DNA from: Streptomyces sp. 1222.5
GTDB lineage: Bacteria; Actinomycetota; Actinomycetes; Streptomycetales; Streptomycetaceae
Reading direction: 5' to 3'
Assembly (NCBI RefSeq): GCF_900105245.1
Contig: NZ_FNSZ01000001.1
Span: forward strand, 496,001 to 560,000
Length of the DNA stretch: 64,000 nucleotides
Shown: one piece after another, positions 33,726 through 42,420 of the stretch
How the letters are laid out: the number at the start of each line of letters is the position of its first letter
How positions within the stretch are numbered: the stretch's first letter is position 1
The notes under the pieces: generated by a model
The model's database searches: none
What the model was told of the DNA's origin: nothing
The model's input: only the letters and a program-made list of their open reading frames with translations
Program-made: the position numbers and the translations under genes

Positions 33726-35255
33726 TCAGTTGACCTTGCGGGCGGAGTCGCCCCAGAAGCGGTCGCGCAGCTCCCGGCGGAGGATCTTGCCGCTGGGGTT
33801 GCGCGGTACGCGGTCGATGAACTCGTAGCGCGAGGGCAGCTTGAAGGCGGCCAGCCGCGGCACGAGGAACGTGTGCAGGTCCCGTGGGCTCGGCCGCTCG
33901 CCGGGAGCGGGGACGACGAAGGCGTGGACGCGTTCGCCCCAGCGCTCGTCGGGGGCTCCGACGATCACGGCCTCGGCCACGCCCGGGTGGTGCTCCAGCA
34001 CGTTCTCGATCTCGGCGGGGTAGACGTTCTCGCCGGCGACGAGGACGGCGTCCTTGATCCGGTCTTGGATGAACAGGTAGCCGTCCTCGTCGAGGTACCC
34101 GGCGTCGCCGGTGTGGATCCAGCCGTCGACCAGGGTCTGGGCGGTCCTGTCGGGCAGGCCCCAGTACTCGACCATGCGGGCCGGGGTGTGCAGGCAGGCC
34201 TCTCCGATCTCGCCCGGTGGCAGCGCTCGGCCCTTGTCGTCGATCACCTTGGCGCGGACGCCCGGATAGGGGCGGCCCGCGGCCTGCATGCGCGGTCCGC
34301 CGGGCACATGGTCGGCCGGTGGCAGGCACAGGGCGGTGTTGCCGGTCTCGGTGAGGCCGTAGATCTGGGCGAACTCGCAGTCCAGGACGGTGAGGCTCTC
34401 CTCCAGCAGGTTCTCGGAGATCGGTGAGCCGCCGTAGACGGTCTTGCGGAGCGTGGTGAAGTCCTCCGCGGTCACGCCCGGTTCGGTGAGCAGCAGACGG
34501 AGCATCGCCGGCACCACGCAGGCGGTGGTGACGCCGAGTTCGCGGATCAGGTTGACGGCGTGGCGGGCGGCGAAGGCGCGCATCGCCACGATGGTCGTAC
34601 CCGCGTTGAGGTTCTGCGTGGCCCACCACAGGCCCCCGATGTGGAAGCCGGGGATGCCGACGAGCGCGATGTCACCGTCCCGCCAGTCGATCCAGTCGAG
34701 GCCTTCGCGCACCAGGGCGTCACGGACGGCGAAGAAGCTGCGGTGGGCGAGGACGACGCCTTTGGGGAGTCCGGTGGTGCCGCTGGTGTAGAGCTGGGCG
34801 ACCGGGGTCCCGGCTTCGGCCGCGAACTCCGTTTCCGTGCAAGGGTGTTGTGCGCTCCACGCGGTGATGGTTTCCAACGGTACGACCGTCTCGGGCGGCG
34901 CGGTCGGCATGCGTGCCACGATCGGCGCGAACTCCGGCTCCAGGAACAGGAGTCTGGTTCCGGAATCCTGGAGGATGTGGCTCACCTCGGGTGCGGTGAG
35001 CCGCCAGTTGATGGGGACCAGCACGGTGCCGCTCTTGGCGCAGCCGTAGAGGATCTCGTAGTAGTGCTCGGACTCCTTGCCGAGGTACGCCACGCGGTCG
35101 CCCTCGGCGAGTCCGGCTGCCCGGATGGCGTGGGCGATGCGGTTGCTCTCGTGGTGCAGGGCGCCGTAGGACAGGCTGCGGCCTTCGCAGAGCACGGCCG
35201 GGGTGTCGGGCCGGTGTACGGCGTGGAAGCGGACGGTCTCGACGAGGGTTTCCAT
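33726..35255 (-). CDS. scoC: Fatty acyl-AMP ligase, ScoC/FadD10-like
   Basis: A 509-residue acyl-activating enzyme with YTSGTTGLPKGVVLAH (~175), the core motif QIYGLTETGNT (~320), DGWIHTGDAGYLDEDGYLF (~400) and the catalytic Lys region NPSGKILRRELRD (~490). In this pathway the ligase adenylates a short-chain unsaturated fatty acid and loads it on the neighbouring carrier protein. The start at 35255 has a GAAGGGA site; a much longer in-frame frame upstream belongs to overlapping genes. Context with carrier, thioesterase and oxidase genes makes the role well supported. Confidence 0.9.
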   Translation of the reverse strand: METLVETVRFHAVHRPDTPAVLCEGRSLSYGALHHESNRIAHAIRAAGLAEGDRVAYLGKESEHYYEILYGCAKSGTVLVPINWRLTAPEVSHILQDSGTRLLFLEPEFAPIVARMPTAPPETVVPLETITAWSAQHPCTETEFAAEAGTPVAQLYTSGTTGLPKGVVLAHRSFFAVRDALVREGLDWIDWRDGDIALVGIPGFHIGGLWWATQNLNAGTTIVAMRAFAARHAVNLIRELGVTTACVVPAMLRLLLTEPGVTAEDFTTLRKTVYGGSPISENLLEESLTVLDCEFAQIYGLTETGNTALCLPPADHVPGGPRMQAAGRPYPGVRAKVIDDKGRALPPGEIGEACLHTPARMVEYWGLPDRTAQTLVDGWIHTGDAGYLDEDGYLFIQDRIKDAVLVAGENVYPAEIENVLEHHPGVAEAVIVGAPDERWGERVHAFVVPAPGERPSPRDLHTFLVPRLAAFKLPSRYEFIDRVPRNPSGKILRRELRDRFWGDSARKVN

Positions 35256-35278
35256 GGGCGGTCCCTTCGGTGGCCGGG

Positions 35279-35806
35279 TCAGGGGAGGTTGACGAAGGCG
35301 AGGGTCGCCTCGCCGTCGCAGCGTCCGCCGTCGGCGTCCCAGTAGCGGTAGGAGGTCTTGGCGTGGAGGAACGGCTTGCGGCCGTCGGGCTCGCGCCGGG
35401 TGACGGACAGGAACTCCACCTCGCCCGAGAAGGAGCGGGGGTTGATCGGGCGCCGGAAGCTGCCCGAGAAGCGGGCGATGAGGACGTCCGGGAGCTGATG
35501 CCGCCAGAAGTCGTCCAGGGTCCAGTCCTCGAACCCGGCCAGGAGTCCTTCCCGGACGGACTTCGCGACGAGGTAGTACATCATCTGGTTGTAGGCGATG
35601 TTGACCTCGACCGAGTTCAGGTGCCCGGTGTCGTCGATGTAGCAGGACTCGGGGATCGCGAACTCGCAGCGCGCTGCATGGTGTTCGGGCCCCGTCGTGA
35701 CGACCGCGGACGTCAGGTACTTGCAGTGCGCCTTGTACGGCGCCAGGACACGCTCCAGGAGGTCGGTGTCGGTGGCGTACGGGCGCTGGGCGGAGGTGGT
35801 GGTCAT
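35279..35806 (-). CDS. scoD: FcoT-like thioesterase-fold protein, ScoD-like
   Basis: A 175-residue hot-dog-fold protein of the FcoT (Rv0098) family: [20 protein letters not shown] (~15-34), then [20 protein letters not shown] (~70-90) and [20 protein letters not shown]. Despite its thioesterase fold, the ScoD member of this family adds glycine across the double bond of the carrier-bound acyl chain. The ATG at 35806 overlaps the oxidase stop by 4 nt, so both are translated together. The length matches the family. Confidence 0.87.
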   Translation of the reverse strand: MTTTSAQRPYATDTDLLERVLAPYKAHCKYLTSAVVTTGPEHHAARCEFAIPESCYIDDTGHLNSVEVNIAYNQMMYYLVAKSVREGLLAGFEDWTLDDFWRHQLPDVLIARFSGSFRRPINPRSFSGEVEFLSVTRREPDGRKPFLHAKTSYRYWDADGGRCDGEATLAFVNLP

Positions 35807-36693
35807 GGCACTCGTATCCCGTCGTGCAGTTTGTGGTCGTCGTGGACGGTGACGCGGTAGGAGACGGTCGGTTCCGGGGTGGCCGTGTGCCGGGCGCGGT
35901 GGACGAGGCTGCGGTTGTCCCAGACGAGCAGATCGCCCTGCTCGAAGCTCTGCAGGTGGATGTCGCCGTGCTCGAAGGTGTCGTCGAGTTGGCCGGTGGC
36001 CTCGAAGAGGCGGTGCAGGAGGTCGTCGTCGAGTGGCCTGCCGTCCGCGTCCTCCATGCCGACGGTGAAGCCCTCACTGATGTAGAGGACGGTCTCGCCG
36101 GTGAAGGGGTGCGTGAACGTGGTGGGTTGGCGCACGGCCGGAGTCTTGCGCTCGACCTCCTCGACGACTTCGGAGAGCGGGCGGTAGACGTCCTGCGGGC
36201 GGATCTTGAAGTACTTGCGGACGGAGTGCCGGCAGTAGGTGCCGGCGATCCGCTTCCGGAGATCCTCGGGCAGTTTCGCGTGGGCCCGGCCCATGTCGAT
36301 GAAGTAGGTGCCGCGGTCGCGCAGCGGGACGACCTGGGGGTGGATGAGGGTGATGCCGAAGGGATCGGGCATGAACTGGTAGTCGGCGTGCCAGAAGTTG
36401 CCGGTCCTCGGTACGCCTATCTGTCTGCCGTTCTCCGGGACGTTGGAGGACACGAAGATCTCCGGGAGTTCGGGGTGGTGGTACATCGGCTCGTAGTAGG
36501 TCTCCGGGCGTCCGAGACGGCTGCCGAGGTCGAGGAACTGTCGGGGGGTGAGGTCCTGCGCCTTCAGGACGGCGATCTTCTTCGTGTAGACGGTCCGCTT
36601 GAGCCTCTGGACGTCCGCCTCCGATGCGGTGGTGTGGTCGAAGCCCTCGATCGTGGCGCCGAGGGCGGAGCCGGGATGTTCGGTGATCTTCAT
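35803..36693 (-). CDS. scoE: TauD-family Fe(II)/2OG oxidase, ScoE-like isonitrile synthase
   Basis: A 296-residue non-heme iron oxygenase of the TauD family. The HxD iron ligands are His102/Asp104 in FWHADYQF, and the distal His is near 265 in LVHRARH, followed by the 2-oxoglutarate-binding Arg region. In the sco/Rv0097 pathway this enzyme turns the glycine-derived amine into an isonitrile by oxidative decarboxylation, the step that creates the metal-binding group. GAAGGA precedes the ATG at 36693. Its place beside ScoD-, ScoC-, ScoB- and ScoA-like genes makes the assignment strong. Confidence 0.9.
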   Translation of the reverse strand: MKITEHPGSALGATIEGFDHTTASEADVQRLKRTVYTKKIAVLKAQDLTPRQFLDLGSRLGRPETYYEPMYHHPELPEIFVSSNVPENGRQIGVPRTGNFWHADYQFMPDPFGITLIHPQVVPLRDRGTYFIDMGRAHAKLPEDLRKRIAGTYCRHSVRKYFKIRPQDVYRPLSEVVEEVERKTPAVRQPTTFTHPFTGETVLYISEGFTVGMEDADGRPLDDDLLHRLFEATGQLDDTFEHGDIHLQSFEQGDLLVWDNRSLVHRARHTATPEPTVSYRVTVHDDHKLHDGIRVP

Positions 36694-36757
36694 GAGTCGA
36701 TTCCTTCGTGGGGGTGTTCTGAGAACGGGTGCCGGGAAGTCCGGGGGGCGGCGCTGT

Positions 36758-38128
36758 CTAGGAAGCGGCGGGGGTTCTGCGCACGGCGTGGGCCAGGGGC
36801 ACACCGCAGGCGATCCCCGCCGCTATCGCGAACACGGCGGTTCGCAGGCCGGCCGCCGAGGGACCGCCGGCCGGATGCCGTCCGATGGCGCCGGCCAGCG
36901 CCACCAGCACCGCGAGACCCACGGCGCCGCCGATCTGAAGACCGGTGGAGGTGATTCCTGACGCCACGCCCTGCTCGTCGGGGGCGACACCGGCACCTGC
37001 GGCGATCCATATGCAGGTCCAGGCGGCGCCCTGACCCAGACCGACGAGCACGATGCCCGGGAGGAGCAAGGGGTAGGAGCCGTGCGGGGTGAGTGCGAGG
37101 CCGAGGACGGCGGCCCCCGTCGCACCGAGTGCCATGCCGCCGGCCAGCGTGCGGTGCACACCGACGGCCGCGACGGCCCGCTCCCCGGCCTGTGTGCCCA
37201 CCGCGACCACGACAGCAGGAACCAGGAAGGCCAGGCCGGTCGCCAACGCGCCGTACCCACGCACCTCCTGGAAGTACAGGGTCAGGAAGTACGGCAGTGA
37301 GCTGAACGTGGCGCTGTAGACGGCGGTCACGGCGATCGGCGCCACAAGCCCGCGGTGCCCGAACAGGCGGCCCGGCACCAGCGGATCGCGTGAGCGCGTC
37401 TCGACGACGGTGAAGAGGGTGAGCAGAGCCACCGACAGCACCGCGCTCACCAGGACGGACGGGTTGACCCAGCCGGCCTCGGGCGCCCGCACCAGCAGGA
37501 ACACCAGCAGGGTGATGCCCGCGGTACCGGTCAGCGCGCCCGCCAGGTCGAAGCTCCGCGCCGCGACCGGTGGGACGTCCGTGGGGAAGAGCACCCAGCC
37601 CGCCCACGCGACGGCCGCCGCCAGGGGAACGCTGACGAAGAACACCGACGGCCAGCCGAACTCCTCCACCAGGACGCCTCCGAGAAGGGAACCGAAGCAG
37701 AGACCGCCGGCGCCCGCGGCACCCCACACCGCCAACGCCCGGTTCCGGTCCGGTCCTTCGGCGTAGATCGTGTTGATCAGGGACAGGGTGGCCGGGAAGA
37801 GCAGGGCTCCCCCGATCCCCTGGACCGCCCGCACGGCGATCAGTACTCCCGGAGCCACGGAGAACCCTCCCACCAGCGAGGACACCGCGTAGACCGAGGC
37901 CGCGACGACGAACGTCCGGCGCCTGCCCAGCAGGTCCGCGGCCCTGCCACCCAGCAGCAGGAAGCCCCCCGTCGTCACGACGTAGGCGCTGACCACCCAC
38001 TGCAGATCGTGTTCCGCGAAGCCGAGGTCCGTGCCTATGGCGGGCAGGGCGACGTACACGATGTTGAAGTCGAGGGCGACGACCAATTGGGCCAGCGCCA
38101 GAACGAGGAGCGGCAGTCGTGCCGACAT
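36758..38128 (-). CDS. MFS exporter (DHA2-type) of the lipopeptide cluster
   Basis: A 456-residue transporter with 12-14 hydrophobic helices. It has the DHA2 signatures [19 protein letters not shown] (~18-36), [20 protein letters not shown] (~43-62) and AADLLGRRR. An ATG at 38128 lies 6 nt after GGAGCGG; a GTG at 38140 abuts the upstream stop. It lies in the lipopeptide operon between the hydroxylase and the ScoE-like genes, so export of the finished metal-free chelator is the likely role. Proton-driven drug efflux of other compounds cannot be excluded. Confidence 0.88.
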   Translation of the reverse strand: MSARLPLLVLALAQLVVALDFNIVYVALPAIGTDLGFAEHDLQWVVSAYVVTTGGFLLLGGRAADLLGRRRTFVVAASVYAVSSLVGGFSVAPGVLIAVRAVQGIGGALLFPATLSLINTIYAEGPDRNRALAVWGAAGAGGLCFGSLLGGVLVEEFGWPSVFFVSVPLAAAVAWAGWVLFPTDVPPVAARSFDLAGALTGTAGITLLVFLLVRAPEAGWVNPSVLVSAVLSVALLTLFTVVETRSRDPLVPGRLFGHRGLVAPIAVTAVYSATFSSLPYFLTLYFQEVRGYGALATGLAFLVPAVVVAVGTQAGERAVAAVGVHRTLAGGMALGATGAAVLGLALTPHGSYPLLLPGIVLVGLGQGAAWTCIWIAAGAGVAPDEQGVASGITSTGLQIGGAVGLAVLVALAGAIGRHPAGGPSAAGLRTAVFAIAAGIACGVPLAHAVRRTPAAS

Positions 38129-38140
38129 GGTCCGCTCCAC

Positions 38141-38899
38141 CTACTCGTTCGCTCCCATCAGCCGCCTGATCTCCGTGATGAGCACCACCAGCGCCTGCCG
38201 TTCGGCCAGGGTCGTCTCGGGATGCCACAGGTCCACGAGGAGACAGGTGCGTGGACGGTCGCCGTCATTGCGCGCCTCGTGCTCGAAGGAGTAGTCGAAG
38301 AGCAGGCACCGGCCCTCCTGCCAGGTACGGGTCTCACCGGCGACGGTGATGCTGCACCCCTCGGGGATGTCCACGGCGAGGTGCAGGTTGATGCTGAAGT
38401 TCCACAGGTCGCAGTGCGGGGCTATGGACGCCCCGGGCAGCAGGATGGAGAAGTGGCTCTCCAGGAGGGGGCAGATCTTCCCCTCGTCGACGGCGAACTC
38501 CTCGAGCACCTTGTACGCGGTGGGCACGAGCGCGGCCGACGGCTCGACCATGGCTCCACCGCGGTACAGGTGGAGGGCCTGCCAGTCATCCTGCCTGGTC
38601 AGATGGTGCTCGTAGTCGGAGAACGCCTCCCGGCGCATCTCCCAGGCCGAGGTCAGCTCGTCCTTGATGGCGGGATGTGCGCCTTCCAGTGCCTCGACGA
38701 CGGAGACCAGTTCCGGGTGAGCACGGGGATCGTGCCACGGGGTGGGAGACAGTCCCGGCAGGATCCATCTGGCTCCCCGCCGGCGCGGGTGCCGGGCCTC
38801 ACCCCCTCCGGGTTCCAGCATCCGCTCCACCCGGCTGAGGGATGTCGCACCGTGGTCGCTTCTGATCGCCGCGAACGCGTCGTCCAACTCGGGTGTCAT
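38141..38899 (-). CDS. Aspartyl/asparaginyl beta-hydroxylase-like 2OG oxygenase
   Basis: A 252-residue Fe(II)/2-oxoglutarate oxygenase of the aspartyl/asparaginyl beta-hydroxylase family. It has the iron-binding motif PHCDLWNFSINLHLAV (~160) and the second block FDYSFEHEARNDGDRPR (~205-220). It leads the chalkophore operon and carries the GGGAACTC/CGACTACTG promoter ~50 bp upstream; AGGAGG precedes the ATG. The basic five-gene isonitrile set has no such enzyme, so it may hydroxylate the acyl chain or the lysine-derived core and give a new variant. That role is inferred only from position. Confidence 0.85.
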   Translation of the reverse strand: MTPELDDAFAAIRSDHGATSLSRVERMLEPGGGEARHPRRRGARWILPGLSPTPWHDPRAHPELVSVVEALEGAHPAIKDELTSAWEMRREAFSDYEHHLTRQDDWQALHLYRGGAMVEPSAALVPTAYKVLEEFAVDEGKICPLLESHFSILLPGASIAPHCDLWNFSINLHLAVDIPEGCSITVAGETRTWQEGRCLLFDYSFEHEARNDGDRPRTCLLVDLWHPETTLAERQALVVLITEIRRLMGANE

Positions 38900-38949
38900 G
38901 AGGTCCTCCTGGCCGCTCGTGCGACCGTCGCTGTGCCGTGCCGTCGCAT

Positions 38950-38981
38950 CAGTAGTCGGGCGATTGACCGGACGAGTTCCC
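38950..38981 (-). promoter_or_regulatory. SigC-type ECF promoter of the chalkophore operon
   Basis: Minus-strand GGGAAC (38981-38976) in GGGAACTC, a 17-bp spacer, then CGACTACTG (38958-38950). It is identical in both boxes and spacing to the promoter at 29155-29186. It lies ~50 bp upstream of the first gene of the isonitrile-lipopeptide operon. Confidence 0.82.
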
Positions 38982-39141
38982 ACGACTTCTGGGCAAGGTG
39001 GCGCGTCACCAGGGGACTTGGCGCCTCCGTTCACTCGTGAGGGGCTGGGGCGAGGCGTCGCTGCCGGGGTCACGGGCCCACGCCGCCGGCTGCCGGCGCC
39101 GCCTCGCGTGTCGTCCGCGGGCGGCGCCGGTCCGGTCGCCG

Positions 39142-39795
39142 TCAGGCCGCCCGACCGGCCGGGGCGGTCCCGGGAGGGGTGGGTTTGCCGGCGGCCGCGC
39201 TGCCGGCGGGTCCGTCGGCTTCGGCGAGCAGCGCCGTGAGGGTCATCCGCGCGCGGGCCACGCGCGAGCGCACCGTCCCGACCGGGCAGCCTCCGAACCG
39301 GGCCGCCTCCTCGTAGGACAGGCCGACCACCTGAGTCAGTACGAACGCCTCGCGGCGTTCGTCGGGGAGGGCGTCCAGCAGGTCGAGGAGGGCGATGCCG
39401 TCGTCGAAGCCGGGCAGACCCCTGGGCTGCGCCCACTCGGCGGCCGCCTGCCAGTCGTGGGTGTGGGCCGTCCGGGGACGTACGGCGGCACGGCGGAAAC
39501 TGTCGACGACCGCGCGGCGGGCGATGGACAGCAGCCAGGTACGGGCGGAGGCCCGGCCCTCGAAGCGGTGCAGGCTGTCGAGTGCCCGCACGAACGTGTC
39601 CTGGGTGAGGTCGTCGACGTTCTGCGGGTCGGCGCCCAGATGGGTGACGAAGCGCAGCACGTCGGAGTGCAGGGCCCGCACGAAACGTTCGGCCGCTTGC
39701 GGGTCACCGCTCCGGGCGGCCAGCGCCCAGGCGGTCGCGGCGGCGTCCGCCGAGGCCTTGTGCGTTCGCGAAGCGGGCAGGGCAGAAGTGATCAC
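39142..39795 (-). CDS. sigC: SigC-like ECF sigma factor
   Basis: A 217-residue ECF sigma factor. Region 2 (~25-95) has RFVTHLGAD, DDLTQDTFVRALDSL and SARTWLLSIARRAVVD; region 4 (~135-190) has QVVGLSYEEAARFGGCPVGT and RSRVARAR. These blocks closely match mycobacterial SigC, which has no cognate anti-sigma factor; none is seen here either. The GTG at 39795 follows GAAGGA. It sits between the copper genes and the chalkophore operon, and three operons around it share one ECF-type promoter. In M. tuberculosis SigC drives the ctpB-nrp chalkophore region, so the same role is likely here. Confidence 0.87.
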   Translation of the reverse strand: MITSALPASRTHKASADAAATAWALAARSGDPQAAERFVRALHSDVLRFVTHLGADPQNVDDLTQDTFVRALDSLHRFEGRASARTWLLSIARRAVVDSFRRAAVRPRTAHTHDWQAAAEWAQPRGLPGFDDGIALLDLLDALPDERREAFVLTQVVGLSYEEAARFGGCPVGTVRSRVARARMTLTALLAEADGPAGSAAAGKPTPPGTAPAGRAA

Positions 39796-39863
39796 GAGGT
39801 GTCCTTCGCAGGTCCTCCGGAGCCCGGTCATGGTGGGACCGCGGGTTCTCCGGTGAGTGGGGT

Positions 39864-39888
39864 GCCGCCGTAGGGGTGGTACGGCGGC
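39864..39888 (-). terminator. Hairpin upstream of the sigma gene
   Basis: GCCGCCGTA (39864-39872) pairs with TACGGCGGC (39880-39888) around a 7-nt loop, in the 298-bp gap between the Met/His-rich membrane gene and sigC. It could end the upstream transcript or fold in the sigC leader. Confidence 0.45.
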
Positions 39889-39948
39889 GCCCGGGGCTCG
39901 TGCGCACTTGTGCGCGGGCAGCGGTGATCGGGGGTTCTCGGGAACCCA

Positions 39949-39995
39949 TCAGGTCCTCAGGGGCCACTCATGGCCTCAGGACCACTCAGGTCCTC
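39949..39995. repeat. Repeated TCAGGTCCTC elements upstream of sigC
   Basis: TCAGGTCCTC occurs at 39949-39958 and 39986-39995. Between them lies a CCTCAGGACC block that is nearly its inverse, giving an imperfect inverted repeat (39951-39983) plus a direct repeat. It lies ~155-200 bp upstream of sigC on the expected promoter side. No GGGAAC/CGACT element is seen here, so sigC is perhaps not autoregulated but controlled by another factor binding this site. Confidence 0.4.
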
Positions 39996-40093
39996 GGGAA
40001 CCGCTCACGACACCACCGCTGAGCTCTTCCGACGAGGCCTCAGAACGCCCGCTGGAAGGGAAGGAAGGTGGAGCCCCGGTGGATCCGGCTGTC

Positions 40094-40879
40094 TCAGGCG
40101 ACAGCGAGGCCCACCGGCGGCCCGCGGGAGATGATGGCGTGGCAGAGCAGGAGTCGCGCCAGGGGGCGGTGCCCGGAGTCGCGGCGCCTGCGCACCGGCG
40201 GCCGGCTCGGCGGCACGGGCAGGGCGAGCAGCATCCGCAGAGGGGTCACCAGGCGCGTCGCGGCGGTCCTCAGCAGGCGGAACACCGCGCGCTCGCCGTG
40301 CGCCAGCCACAGGCCGCAGAGAATCGCGGCGAGCAGGTGGGCGGCGAACATGCCGAACGTGCCGTTGCCGCCCATGCTGTGTGCCATGTGCGCACCGGGG
40401 TCCATGGGCGTCATGGAGCCCGACCCGATGTCTCCCAGGCCGGGCATGTGCATCGCGTCCATGTGCATGGACCCCATGTGCATGGGCCCCATGTGCCTCG
40501 AACCCACGTGCGGGGAGCCCATGTCCGTGGGGTTCATGTGCAGGGAGCCAGCGGGAGCGGCCCCCGTGCCCGTGGCGTCCACGCCCTGTGCCACGGCGGA
40601 CGAACTCTCGGACCGGCCGGACACGAACGCCTGCGCCAGCGAGAAGCCCTCGTGCAGGACCACCTGCGCACCGACCACGACCGTGACGATCAGCGCCTGT
40701 CCGCGCTCACGCCCGGCGAGGCACCAGCCGGCGGCACCCGTCCCGGCGGCCCCCGCCACCATGGCCCACCACGGCACCGGGACACCGGACATCATCACGT
40801 GACCGAGGGCAGCGAGCAGCACGCAGGCGGCGGCGAACACACCGGCCCGCAGCGTGCGGCACCACCCTCCGACAGTCAT
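40094..40879 (-). CDS. Membrane protein with Met/His-rich (copper-binding-like) loop
   Basis: A 261-residue protein. Three or four membrane helices (~10-30, ~38-55, ~60-80 and ~165-190) surround a 70-residue extracytoplasmic loop dense in HM pairs (HMGPMHMGSMHMDAMHM, ~130-146). Met/His clusters of this kind bind Cu(I)/Cu(II) in copper transport proteins. The C-terminus is Arg-rich. It lies between sigC and the copper genes on the same strand, so copper binding or transfer at the membrane is likely. I do not recognise a defined family. The ATG at 40879 follows a GGGAAG-type site. Confidence 0.78.
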   Translation of the reverse strand: MTVGGWCRTLRAGVFAAACVLLAALGHVMMSGVPVPWWAMVAGAAGTGAAGWCLAGRERGQALIVTVVVGAQVVLHEGFSLAQAFVSGRSESSSAVAQGVDATGTGAAPAGSLHMNPTDMGSPHVGSRHMGPMHMGSMHMDAMHMPGLGDIGSGSMTPMDPGAHMAHSMGGNGTFGMFAAHLLAAILCGLWLAHGERAVFRLLRTAATRLVTPLRMLLALPVPPSRPPVRRRRDSGHRPLARLLLCHAIISRGPPVGLAVA

Positions 40880-40986
40880 GACGCGCCCATCTTCCCACCA
40901 GTGGTCCGGTCGTCGTCAGGGGGTACGTACGAACGCGCGCCCCGGACTCAGCCAGAGAAGAGTGACACACACCGAACCGTCAGGGC

Positions 40987-41018
40987 GGGAACTCCACGGA
41001 CATCGCGGACGACTCCGG
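40987..41018 (+). promoter_or_regulatory. Candidate plus-strand SigC-type promoter (possible antisense)
   Basis: GGGAACTC (GGGAAC 40987-40992), a 17-bp spacer, then CGACTCCGG (41010-41018). The -35 and core CGACT match the three minus-strand promoters, but the distal -10 differs and it points into the antisense of the methyltransferase gene. It could drive an antisense RNA or be chance. Confidence 0.35.
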
Positions 41019-41031
41019 CAGGTGACCGTGC

Positions 41032-41832
41032 TCAGGCGCGGCAGCGCAGCATCTCCAGCGGCGGCCTGGTGTGGAGGTCCGTCCAGAAGTCCGCGCCGAA
41101 CTCACGGACGCCGGCCTCGGACACCTGGAGCGGGACCCACTCCACCGCGCGGAAGCCGGCCGCCCGCAGACAGTCCTCGTAGACCTCGCGGCGCGGGGCC
41201 GTGGTGACGATGCTGATCGGCTCGGGTTCGACGAGGGCGGTGACCCGCACCCGCGGACCGGTCTCTGTCTCCTCGCCGGTCGGTTCGCAGCGGAACCCGT
41301 ACCTCTCCAGGGACGGACAGTCGAACCGGTAGTCGGGCTTCTGCGCCAGCACGAAGAATTCCCCGCCCGGCACCAGGCTCCGGTGGATGTTGCGGCACAT
41401 CCGCTCCATCGCTGCGACGCCCTCGGCACAGTTGAGACACTGGACGCCCATGGTGACGTCGAAACGCCGTTCGATAGGCCGGAGTTCGGTCACGTCGCCG
41501 ACCTCGTAGCGCACTCCCGGCGGGTCACGCCGCTCGATGTCCCGGGCGGCGGCGACCATTTCGACGGAGATGTCCACGCCGAGGCCGTCCGTGGCACCGC
41601 GCCGCTTGAACTCCCTGCTGTACAAGCCGGTGCCGCACGCCACGTCGAGGACCGCCCTGCCGCTCACGTGCCGCCCCCTCCTGCGCTCGGTCATGTACGT
41701 GGCCACGCCGGCCTGCCCGAGGTGAAGACGGGCCGGGCCGTGGTCATGGCAGCGAGTCTTCTCCGTGCCCGCCCGGCCGACGTACTGGCAGATGGCACGG
41801 GGAAGTCGGGCGACGGCCTCCGAATCGACCAA
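41032..41832 (-). CDS. SAM-dependent methyltransferase in the copper operon
   Basis: A methyltransferase of up to 266 residues with motif I VLDVACGTGLYSREFKRRGA (~60-80), GVDISVEMVAAARDIE, a DVTMGVQCLNCAEG motif-IV block and C-terminal strands VREFGADFWTDLHTRPP. The start is uncertain: TTG at 41832 gives the longest version and has no ribosome site; homology to similar proteins begins ~30 residues later. It follows the PCu(A)C gene by ~45 bp on the same strand and is probably co-transcribed. Its substrate is unknown; modification of the lipopeptide or of an unrelated metabolite are both open. Confidence 0.75.
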   Translation of the reverse strand: MVDSEAVARLPRAICQYVGRAGTEKTRCHDHGPARLHLGQAGVATYMTERRRGRHVSGRAVLDVACGTGLYSREFKRRGATDGLGVDISVEMVAAARDIERRDPPGVRYEVGDVTELRPIERRFDVTMGVQCLNCAEGVAAMERMCRNIHRSLVPGGEFFVLAQKPDYRFDCPSLERYGFRCEPTGEETETGPRVRVTALVEPEPISIVTTAPRREVYEDCLRAAGFRAVEWVPLQVSEAGVREFGADFWTDLHTRPPLEMLRCRA

Positions 41833-41877
41833 TGCCGTTCGAGCACGGCGTTCACGGCATGCGCCTCGTCGACACGG

Positions 41878-42420
41878 TCAGGGCCGGAAAGCGGCCGTCC
41901 CCGCGCGGACCACCACGGCGGACATCCGTACGCGGCCGCCGCGGCGGAACGTCAGTGTGAACGGCACCCGGTCACCCGCCCGCCACGCGCCGGCCGGGAC
42001 CGGCACCGTCAGGTCCATTCCGTGCGGCGACATCGCGACCGTCCGCCCGGCCGGTATCTCGACCGATGCGATCGAGGATCGGTAGGCCGTCGCCCCTCCG
42101 CCCATGCGGTGCCGGGCGAGTGTCACCCCACCGGGGACGCCGGGCGAGGTGACCCCCAGCAGACGGTCGGTCGAGCCGCCCTCGTTGGTGATGCGGAAGA
42201 ACGCCGCCGTCTCGGGCGAGCCGCCGGTCGGGAGCAGCACCCGTCCTTCGGTGACGTGTATGCGGGCGGGGCTTCCCGCGTGGCCCGCGCCGACCCAGGT
42301 GGTCAGGCCGGCCAGCGCCAGGCCGGCCGCGGCGACGGGCACAAGAGTGGCGAGGAGGGCGTCGGTCAGCCGCCTGCGATCGGTGAGCCGGGCGACGGCG
42401 CCGGCAAGGAGTCCGTTCAC
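41878..42420 (-). CDS. PCu(A)C copper chaperone (DUF461)
   Basis: A 180-residue protein with an N-terminal membrane anchor or signal helix (~20-45, ALLATLVPVAAAGLALAGL) and an extracytoplasmic PCu(A)C cupredoxin-like domain. The copper ligands follow the family pattern H(M)...M..HxM: ARHRMGGG (~108), and MSPHGMDLTV (~137-146). These chaperones carry Cu(I) outside the membrane, typically to cytochrome oxidase. The GTG start overlaps the P-type ATPase stop by 4 nt (GTGA), so the two are translated together. Confidence 0.9.
   Translation of the reverse strand: MNGLLAGAVARLTDRRRLTDALLATLVPVAAAGLALAGLTTWVGAGHAGSPARIHVTEGRVLLPTGGSPETAAFFRITNEGGSTDRLLGVTSPGVPGGVTLARHRMGGGATAYRSSIASVEIPAGRTVAMSPHGMDLTVPVPAGAWRAGDRVPFTLTFRRGGRVRMSAVVVRAGTAAFRP

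Noticed and set aside
40094..40879. Reading the Met/His-rich membrane protein as a CopD/CtaG copper resistance protein
   Set aside because: It has too few helices and lacks the conserved His pattern of those families; only the Met/His loop suggests copper.
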